A stretch of DNA of 6,644 bases from Fidelibacterota bacterium. GTDB lineage: Bacteria > Fidelibacterota > UBA2242. A model generated the notes under the pieces. That model was given only the letters and a program-made list of their open reading frames with translations. It did no database searches and had not been told where the DNA came from. Each line of letters opens with the position of its first letter. The first letter of the stretch is position 1. The position numbers and the translations under genes were made by a program. The stretch covers positions 1 to 6,644 of the forward strand of contig JAUSPJ010000189.1 in NCBI GenBank assembly GCA_030655795.1. Direction: 5' to 3'. Shown here piece by piece: positions 1-5,308 of the stretch.

Positions 1-2081
1 ACATAATAGATGGCTGCGCCGCCACCCAGTTCAAAACCGACTTTGTACCCGAGGATTGTATTCTCAGAAGGATGTTTATAATCGAAGGGATTTTTGTCAT
101 TGTTCCGTTGATAGAAAGCGGTTGCGCTGGCCAGTTTCGGGATTTTTCCCTTCGGTATCGTAGCCGTCGCCATAAAACTCTTGATCTCAGCGCCGGACGT
201 AAACATATGCTGATAGTAGGCGCCAAGGATTGCATAATTCAGGATGTTGACATCAAATGCACCAAAGACACCCTGCATCTGGTCCTGCATCAGCCTCATT
301 TGCTGTTTGGTATAGATTTCATTGTTGCGAATCTGGATACGCTCATAGTCATAGGCCCTGTCCCAGTATCCAAACAAGAAATTTTCACCGGCGTAGCGGT
401 ATTCGAGAGTTAAATTGGCAATCTTGAATAGATTTGCCCGAACTCCAGGAACAGCGAAACCAAACCCTGGTTTAAACGCTTCACCTTCGTACTCACCAGT
501 AGTTGCATTTAGGACATAAGCAGAATCCTCTACCGGAATAAATGATGCCGCCTGTCCATAAACTTCTAACTTTAAGAACTTACTGTTGAGAACCGGCATA
601 CCAATATCGAAAGAAACCGCGCCATTCATTATCCGGTCATAATCGGATAGTTTTGTGATTCCTTTCGCAATGATAGCTTCGCTTGGCATAACATAGCCGA
701 TAGATCTCAGATAATTACGTTGATCTAAGCTAAACGTTGTTTGTAATTCTTCAATTACGATATTATCATCTTCATCGGGATACATGTCAAGCGCATCCGC
801 CACTTCGTCATCGTCGGAATCCGGCAAACCTTTATAGGGATATACATCGGCTACGATAGTTCCTCCGATTCTCAAAGGAAGTTTTTTCAGCGGTTGGTAG
901 GTAACGCGACCGGCTAATAGACCAGGCCCCGTAATTTCTTTCGCATTGGCCATAAACGCTTCCCAGCCCAGACTTCCGATCTGCATTCCGGTATGAAGTC
1001 CGACTTTACGAACCTGCGGATATTCGGTTGTATTCGAATAACCGTTCATCAGAATTCCATAGCCCAGTGTGGTATTGTCCATAGCGCCTAATTTCGCAAA
1101 AAACGGATCGCCCGGTTGGGCCCAGCGGATATAATAAAATTTATCAACGTAATCTGAGATTTCGTCCCACTCTTCTTTACGGATATTACCCTGTTCATCC
1201 ATGTATATTGCCACATCCAAAGCTATTGCTAACTTACCAAATCTAAACTCCGGTCTTAATGCGATTTGGTTATAAATTTTGTTACCGATCGTCACTGACC
1301 CAAGTCCAAGCCCCATTCCGAAGGGTTTTCCGGAACCGCCGCCTTCCCCTTCCGGTTCAGCGACTTCGGCCGGCATTTCAGACGGCGCAGCCGCCATTTC
1401 ACCGGAAATACTCGGCGGTGTTGGTTCCGGCTCAGGTTTGTATGCCTGTTCTTCTTCAGGCTGAACTGCAGGTTCCTGCTCCGGGGCAGGGACATCTTCA
1501 TCAACATCCGGTGGAATATCCGATGCATCTACGGGCATATTTACCAGTTGACCCTGTGGAGTTGATATGACCATCTGACCGGCGGCCATATTGGATTCAA
1601 CACCGGTGATCAAATTCATAACATTGACATTGCCTTCAACACCATAAAAGCGGTCTCCGTATTGGGAAGAGGTTACGGTCCAGAACTTGGTTCCCTTGAC
1701 CGATGCTACCGACGTCGGCGTTTCAATCCTGAATGAACCTTTGACGCCGGGAGTCACATTGGTCAGCACCCGGCCTTCCGTGACTTTTACAGTTCTGACG
1801 CTATATTCTTCACGAATAGAGACTTCGGAATTCTTGCGAATTTTCACCAGGCTTTTATCTTTGGTGAATATAACTGCAATAAATCCGTCATCAGCCGTCA
1901 TAATTGCATCGCCTACGTGCAATCCCATACCCATTTCGGCGTTGACATTAAATTCGGTTTCGCCGCTGGGTTTTACATAAACCGAACCGGTGGATTTTAA
2001 CACCGTCGCAAAATAACTCTGCGCAAAAGCGGTTATGCTTACTATTAATACTACTACGAGCAATCTTGCCAGTTTTTTCAT
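1..2081 (-). CDS. FecR-domain protein with C-terminal putative outer-membrane beta-barrel (3' end cut by window edge)
   Basis: Reads open for 693 codons from ATG at 2081 and leaves the window without a stop. Residues 1-20 are a signal peptide (KK, hydrophobic core, AFA|QS). Residues about 25-165 are a FecR domain: GDAIMTADDGFIAVIF, the SLVKIRKNSEV strand, EGRV, and the hallmark TPTSVASVKGTKFWTV. Residues about 180-254 are a Pro/Glu/Ala-rich linker, followed by a Gly-rich turn (GMGLGLG). From about 256 on, the chain alternates short amphipathic strands rich in Tyr, Phe and Gly with polar loops, as in an outer-membrane barrel. A Ca-binding-like Asp cluster sits at 421-440. FecR domains are best known in anti-sigma/TonB regulators, but this protein has no inner-membrane helix and no sigma-factor neighbour. 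A structural or peptidoglycan/periplasm-facing role is more likely (inference). It is the last visible gene of the unit, 17 bases after the PAS gene, with a strong ribosome site. The FecR call is firm; the barrel call is from composition and pattern only. Confidence 0.88.
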   Translation of the reverse strand, partial: MKKLARLLVVVLIVSITAFAQSYFATVLKSTGSVYVKPSGETEFNVNAEMGMGLHVGDAIMTADDGFIAVIFTKDKSLVKIRKNSEVSIREEYSVRTVKVTEGRVLTNVTPGVKGSFRIETPTSVASVKGTKFWTVTSSQYGDRFYGVEGNVNVMNLITGVESNMAAGQMVISTPQGQLVNMPVDASDIPPDVDEDVPAPEQEPAVQPEEEQAYKPEPEPTPPSISGEMAAAPSEMPAEVAEPEGEGGGSGKPFGMGLGLGSVTIGNKIYNQIALRPEFRFGKLAIALDVAIYMDEQGNIRKEEWDEISDYVDKFYYIRWAQPGDPFFAKLGAMDNTTLGYGILMNGYSNTTEYPQVRKVGLHTGMQIGSLGWEAFMANAKEITGPGLLAGRVTYQPLKKLPLRIGGTIVADVYPYKGLPDSDDDEVADALDMYPDEDDNIVIEELQTTFSLDQRNYLRSIGYVMPSEAIIAKGITKLSDYDRIMNGAVSFDIGMPVLNSKFLKLEVYGQAASFIPVEDSAYVLNATTGEYEGEAFKPGFGFAVPGVRANLFKIANLTLEYRYAGENFLFGYWDRAYDYERIQIRNNEIYTKQQMRLMQDQMQGVFGAFDVNILNYAILGAYYQHMFTSGAEIKSFMATATIPKGKIPKLASATAFYQRNNDKNPFDYKHPSENTILGYKVGFELGGGAAIYY
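762..821 (-). other. Thrombospondin type 3-like acidic calcium-binding motif inside the barrel region
   Basis: Residues 421-440 of the FecR-barrel protein read DSDDDEVADALDMYP followed by DEDDN. The spacing of acidic residues (D421, D423, D425, D429, D432, then Pro435) matches the DxDxDGxxDxxD...P pattern of thrombospondin type 3 repeats, except that Glu replaces the usual Gly. It lies between predicted strands, so it may be a calcium-binding surface loop. Only one copy is present. Calcium binding is inferred from the pattern. Confidence 0.5.
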
Positions 2082-2086
2082 ATTGA

Positions 2087-2094
2087 CACCTCTT
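2087..2094 (-). promoter_or_regulatory. Ribosome binding site of the FecR-barrel gene
   Basis: On the minus strand the bases read AAGAGGTG, five bases before the ATG at 2081. It fills the 17-base gap after the TAA of the upstream gene, which supports translation from one shared message and fixes the start codon. Confidence 0.8.
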
Positions 2095-2098
2095 GTTA

Positions 2099-3346
2099 TT
2101 ATGACTTTTCTAAATTGGATAAAATTCCAAGGATTATTTTAGAATCCATCAGCTCGACGATGCTGAATTCCATCTTTGCTTTATTCTCGGTACCGTCGGA
2201 ACTTTTTAATTTTAAAACAAACGACCGTACCAGTCCCACGTCGATCTGCTGGATCAGTTTCTTAAACGGCGTATTAATATTTGTTTCAATGAACTTGGTA
2301 ATCTCCTGACCAACAATCTCCTGCCGGCCATATTTCAACAGCGTGCAAAATGCCCTGGAGCAACCCAAAACAGTCCCATCCTTGAGAAATAATATTGTGT
2401 TATCGGTAGCCGATTCAATTTCCTTTGTCAGGCGGTCGCGGCTGTCACGGACTTCCTGGTACATTTTTACCAGTTTGTCATTAAAGTTTTTCAGCCGTGC
2501 ATACTTCTCTTCCATCTCTTCCAGCTCTTTTTTATGGCTGGCGGAAATACTGCCGACCAGAAGATCGTTGTATTCTTCAACAAATTTATTGAGTGTGTAT
2601 CCTAAACCTTCAATGGCCTCGACCAGCAGGGAACGGTTTTCACTTTCAAACGGCAGAATCTGCATTCCCAGGGATTTGTAACGGTCGGCATATTTGGATC
2701 GCCAGCGGTCCAGACTGCTGCGCAGTTTTGTTATGTTCTGACTTTTAAAGTCCGGTCCGGAGACGACAACATATTCAGGCAGAATCGGAAATTCACCCAA
2801 TATTTTCAGGCTTTTCTGTTCTTTTTCGGGAACCAGCTTGTATTCAAAACTGGTGGTCACTGCCGCTTTTGACTTTTTTTCAATTACCTGAAACAGACTA
2901 AGCGGCTCCAGCTTCGCCGCATAGGCCTTGGTTTGCTCGGATTTGATGACGTTACATTTTTTCAGCAGGAAAAGAATTACCGGGTTAACAACCATCCAAT
3001 CTGTACATTGCTGTAAAATGACTGATTGGCCATGTAAATCAATCAGTTGCCTGGCCCGGGAATCTTTATGCACGACCACCAGCCCCTTTATATCAGTAAT
3101 GGCCACTTTAAACAGCGGCGTAAACTCGTAGAAAGATTCCAGATACATCGCTTCATAATTACTGACAAGAGTGATCGCTGCGGAGTTCTTTGATATCTGC
3201 TCAATTGCAGGCAAATCATTATTCAGACGTTCGTATTCGACATCAATCCCCTGGGATTGTTTGACAAGCTTGCCAAGGTCCTCAAAGAACTTGTTGGTTT
3301 CTTTGGATATTTTTTGATTGGGTACCAGCCATTTAATCACATCCAA
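2099..3346 (-). CDS. Soluble PhnD-like substrate-binding / coiled-coil / PAS domain protein
   Basis: 415 residues from a TTG start. Residues about 20-245 resemble the periplasmic binding-protein fold of the PhnD/SsuA type: the AAITLVSNYEAMYLE segment, then VVVHKDSRARQLIDLHGQSV (about 90-109), which corresponds to the family's 'VVxxDSxIxxLxDLxGK' stretch, and later PILPEYVVVSGPDF. Residues about 270-312 are a charged heptad-like coiled coil (KKELEEMEEKYARLKN onward). Residues about 313-415 are a PAS domain (NTILFLKDGTVLGCSRAFCTLL, YGRQEIVGQEITKF, closing strand SKIILGILSNL). There is no signal peptide or membrane helix, so it should be cytoplasmic, which is odd for a binding-protein fold. It has no kinase, cyclase, GGDEF or DNA-binding output. 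TTG is chosen because AAAGGA lies eight bases upstream and an in-frame TAA closes the frame just above. It lies 17 bases after the receiver gene, so the two may work together (inference). Ligand unknown. The PAS call is firmer than the PhnD-like call. Confidence 0.8.
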   Translation of the reverse strand: MDVIKWLVPNQKISKETNKFFEDLGKLVKQSQGIDVEYERLNNDLPAIEQISKNSAAITLVSNYEAMYLESFYEFTPLFKVAITDIKGLVVVHKDSRARQLIDLHGQSVILQQCTDWMVVNPVILFLLKKCNVIKSEQTKAYAAKLEPLSLFQVIEKKSKAAVTTSFEYKLVPEKEQKSLKILGEFPILPEYVVVSGPDFKSQNITKLRSSLDRWRSKYADRYKSLGMQILPFESENRSLLVEAIEGLGYTLNKFVEEYNDLLVGSISASHKKELEEMEEKYARLKNFNDKLVKMYQEVRDSRDRLTKEIESATDNTILFLKDGTVLGCSRAFCTLLKYGRQEIVGQEITKFIETNINTPFKKLIQQIDVGLVRSFVLKLKSSDGTENKAKMEFSIVELMDSKIILGILSNLEKS

Positions 3347-3354
3347 AATACATA

Positions 3355-3360
3355 TCCTTT
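3355..3360 (-). promoter_or_regulatory. Ribosome binding site that decides the TTG start of the PhnD-like/PAS gene
   Basis: AAAGGA on the minus strand, eight bases before the TTG at 3346. The nearby ATG at 3353 is only one base from this site and runs into TAA after six codons. The next in-frame ATG is codon 67, inside the domain. TTG is therefore the best start. Confidence 0.65.
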
Positions 3361-3363
3361 AAT

Positions 3364-3735
3364 TTATTGAAGGTTTTTTATATTCACGATCAGGCTCTGT
3401 TCAAGCCGGTCAAGATCAATCGGTTTGGGAATAAAATCAATCGCCCCGAGCTTGAATGCATCGTCGGCGACGTTTTTGTCTTTTACACCGGTCACAATGA
3501 TCACCGGTATCGTGATCTTCATCTGTCTGATTTTCTCGAGAACCTCCAAACCGTTCATTTCCGGCATAATCAAATCCAGTAGAATTGCATCAAAATTGTC
3601 TGTCTCAAGAATTTTTAAAGCTGCCATTCCGGAAAGACTAATTTGTGTCTCGAAGCCCTTGAATTCCAGGTATTCTGCTAAAAACTGGCAAACATTAGGT
3701 TCATCATCAACAATTAGAATTCTATTTTTGTTCAT
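3364..3735 (-). CDS. Single-domain CheY-like response regulator
   Basis: 123 residues, a complete receiver domain and nothing else. All conserved residues are present: acidic pair D10/D11 in ILIVDDEPNV, phospho-acceptor D54 in ILLDLIMPEMNG, T82 in VIIVTG, and K104 in the FIPKP loop. It should be phosphorylated at D54 by a histidine kinase and signal by protein contact, since it has no DNA-binding or enzymatic output. No kinase is encoded in the window. It starts with ATG, with a weak GAAAGA ribosome site ten bases upstream, 57 bases after the exported TolB-like gene, and ends 17 bases before the PhnD-like/PAS gene. That protein is a natural candidate partner, but this rests only on adjacency. 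Confidence 0.95.
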   Translation of the reverse strand: MNKNRILIVDDEPNVCQFLAEYLEFKGFETQISLSGMAALKILETDNFDAILLDLIMPEMNGLEVLEKIRQMKITIPVIIVTGVKDKNVADDAFKLGAIDFIPKPIDLDRLEQSLIVNIKNLQ

Positions 3736-3792
3736 TGCTATTTATTCTTTCAATAATGGTTCTTTTTTTAATAATCTGCAACACAATTAATA

Positions 3793-5055
3793 TTAATTTT
3801 TCGTTCCTGACAATTGCAGGATTTCCTCTTCGGTCATCAGATCAATTGTTACCTGCGATATTCTGGCTACCGTTCGAATCGGCAGCGTCAGCTCATAATC
3901 AATTTCCTGGATTCCTTTAACCAGATAGACAGTCATCGTCCACGGTCCGGCGGCAATATTAAACATTGGATTGAAATGTTTAATCTGGTTTAATGAACCG
4001 GGGGAATCGATAATTCGGGTGACGGCTTTACCGGTTTCATCGACCAGTGATATTACCGGGAAATAGCGGTATTCGCCATGGGCTACTTTTTTAATAAAAT
4101 CAGACGTAAAAACATAGTCATTTCCCGAGAATGAATACTCAATAAAGGTTTTTCCCTCATTTTTCGTTTTGACCTTAAGGGTCTCGACCATCTCTTTGAG
4201 AATATTCATTTTTATCCCGTAATCAACCCGGAAAGATAACGACACGCTCTCTTTGTTCAGTGGTAATCGCTGAATTGACGGTTCACCGATACTAATTTCA
4301 TAAGGATCGTTTAATACACGATTCACAACCTGTTCAAAACTATGAGTTTCATGAACAAAGTCTTTTACTTTACCGGTAAACGCATCCTGCGTGAATTTAT
4401 TCTTCTGAAAGGGTGCGGGGCTTTTATAATCGGTTTTAGATTTTTCCGAGTAATTATCAAGGAGTTTCTCCAGCGCAGCGCCGATGTTTTTCGTTGCAAC
4501 AGTCATCTCCCGTACACCCTCAAGCTCCCGATCTTTCGACACATCGTCTGGTTCGACCGCCTGCTCTGCTTTTTTAACCTTCTTCGTCTCAGCCGGTGAT
4601 TTTTTTATCCGGGGATCAATAATTTCATCGAGAGCATTATTTACGGTAATGATTAACTGCGCTAAATCCGAAGATTTTTCCCGGACCTGTTTTGACGCCA
4701 ATGTTTCCCAGCTGTTCAGATCCGTCAGTTGAAGATCGATGATAAACACACCTTTATCCCGCTGGAAAGCGCCGGACAGAACAAGGTTCTGGGATTCCTG
4801 GTATTTTGCATTTTTTTTAATAATGGATAATGTTTCATCCAGTTTTTCCGATTTATAGGCATGGACATTGGGATTATTGTCATAGTGTTCCACAATAAAA
4901 TCCACAAATCCTTCCTTAAGCCATTTTATCTCGGAATCAGAATTGAGATTGTCAAAAGACATTACCCAAAGATTAACATCCGCCTTCAGCACAGCGCTGA
5001 CGAGCAGAAATCCGATCACAAAAAAACGAAGCCGCTTTTGAATCCAATTCACCAT
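3793..5055 (-). CDS. Exported protein with TolB/FlgO-like N-terminal domain and unknown C-terminal domain
   Basis: 420 residues from ATG at 5055. Residues 1-25 are a signal peptide (QKRLR, hydrophobic FFVIGFLLVSAV, LKA|DV), with no lipobox cysteine. Residues about 26-148 look like the CsgG/TolB-N/FlgO alpha-beta fold: VNLWVMSFDNL, then IKWLKEGFVDFIVEHY, NLVLSGAFQRDKGVFIIDLQLTDLNSWETL, and a closing helix ITVNNALDEI. In that superfamily this fold makes periplasmic protein contacts. Residues about 150-235 are a Lys/Glu-rich, probably flexible linker. Residues about 245-400 are strand-rich and not recognised. An in-frame TTG at 5079 would add eight residues, but it has no ribosome site and would give an unusually long signal region. 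ATG has AGGA three bases upstream, a tight but usable spacing. It is the first gene of the minus-strand unit, facing glnS. Partner and exact role are unknown. Confidence 0.8.
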   Translation of the reverse strand: MVNWIQKRLRFFVIGFLLVSAVLKADVNLWVMSFDNLNSDSEIKWLKEGFVDFIVEHYDNNPNVHAYKSEKLDETLSIIKKNAKYQESQNLVLSGAFQRDKGVFIIDLQLTDLNSWETLASKQVREKSSDLAQLIITVNNALDEIIDPRIKKSPAETKKVKKAEQAVEPDDVSKDRELEGVREMTVATKNIGAALEKLLDNYSEKSKTDYKSPAPFQKNKFTQDAFTGKVKDFVHETHSFEQVVNRVLNDPYEISIGEPSIQRLPLNKESVSLSFRVDYGIKMNILKEMVETLKVKTKNEGKTFIEYSFSGNDYVFTSDFIKKVAHGEYRYFPVISLVDETGKAVTRIIDSPGSLNQIKHFNPMFNIAAGPWTMTVYLVKGIQEIDYELTLPIRTVARISQVTIDLMTEEEILQLSGTKN

Positions 5056-5126
5056 CTGTCCTATCGATTTTTGATCCAAATGTCTAATGTGCTAATTATC
5101 CTCTGGTGTATTCATGCTGATATTTT

Positions 5127-5140
5127 CTTAACGGGTTAAG
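5127..5140. promoter_or_regulatory. Inverted repeat, possible operator
   Basis: CTTAAC-GG-GTTAAG is a perfect dyad with six-base arms and a two-base centre, about 70 bases upstream of the cassette's first gene. A dimeric regulator could bind here, but a repeat this short is expected by chance in a region of this size. Confidence 0.2.
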
Positions 5141-5177
5141 TTCACACTTATTTCCCTCGAAATCAAGCATTTTTCCT

Positions 5178-5205
5178 TTATCAAATTCCTTAAGTAATCT
5201 ATAAA
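5178..5205 (+). promoter_or_regulatory. Weak candidate sigma-70-like promoter for glnS
   Basis: TTATCA (5178-5183) and TATAAA (5200-5205) are separated by 16 bases. They match the -35 and -10 consensus at four and five of six positions. The region is AT-rich, so chance matches are common, and the implied leader would be about 95 bases long. Confidence 0.22.
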
Positions 5206-5296
5206 TGATAAACATCACATGAAAATTCAAAACATTTCTACCTCTTTCTGATTTCTATTTCGATGGAATTTGTTAAATTTGGTTTCGATTATTTTG

Positions 5297-5302
5297 AAAG
5301 GA
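5297..5302 (+). promoter_or_regulatory. Ribosome binding site of glnS
   Basis: AAAGGA lies six bases before the ATG at 5309. It fixes the start and shows ordinary Shine-Dalgarno-led translation. Confidence 0.75.
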
Positions 5303-5308
5303 AAACCA

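Larger units (their letters stand above)
5056..5308. other. Divergent intergenic region between the sensing cassette and glnS
   Basis: About 250 AT-rich bases that should hold promoters for both directions. No RNA gene, terminator hairpin or credible small gene is visible. A short dyad (5127-5140) and one weak sigma-70-like promoter toward glnS (5178-5205) are listed separately. I found no convincing promoter facing the minus-strand unit: GATAAT at 5094-5099 (minus strand) resembles a -10 box but has no matching -35. Confidence 0.7.

Noticed and set aside
1259..1570. Open frames on both strands (one of 103 residues on plus, one of 78 on minus)
   Set aside because: They lie across the Pro/Glu-rich linker of the FecR-barrel gene, where GC-rich biased codons leave other frames open. 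They have no ribosome site or recognisable product, and the FecR frame is continuous through them.
1561..2081. FecR domain taken as an anti-sigma factor of an iron-uptake locus
   Set aside because: No sigma factor, no TonB-dependent receptor and no inner-membrane helix after the signal peptide are present. The FecR domain here is part of a secreted fusion.
3333..3353. Six-codon ATG frame overlapping the TTG start of the PhnD-like/PAS gene, a possible leader peptide
   Set aside because: Its ATG is only one base from the AAAGGA site, too close for normal initiation. The site is well placed for the TTG instead.
3425..3790. 121-residue plus-strand open frame
   Set aside because: It is antisense to the receiver gene, which has all its conserved motifs. 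The antisense translation has no recognisable domain.
3785..3798. 14-base perfect palindrome AATTAATATTAATT at the end of the TolB-like gene, a possible terminator
   Set aside because: It is entirely A/T with no loop or GC stem, so it would not form a stable terminator hairpin. It overlaps the stop codon in an AT-rich gap and is most likely chance.
5092..5115. Seven-codon minus-strand frame (MNTPEDN) upstream of the TolB-like gene
   Set aside because: It has no ribosome site and nothing suggesting attenuation, such as repeated codons or competing hairpins.
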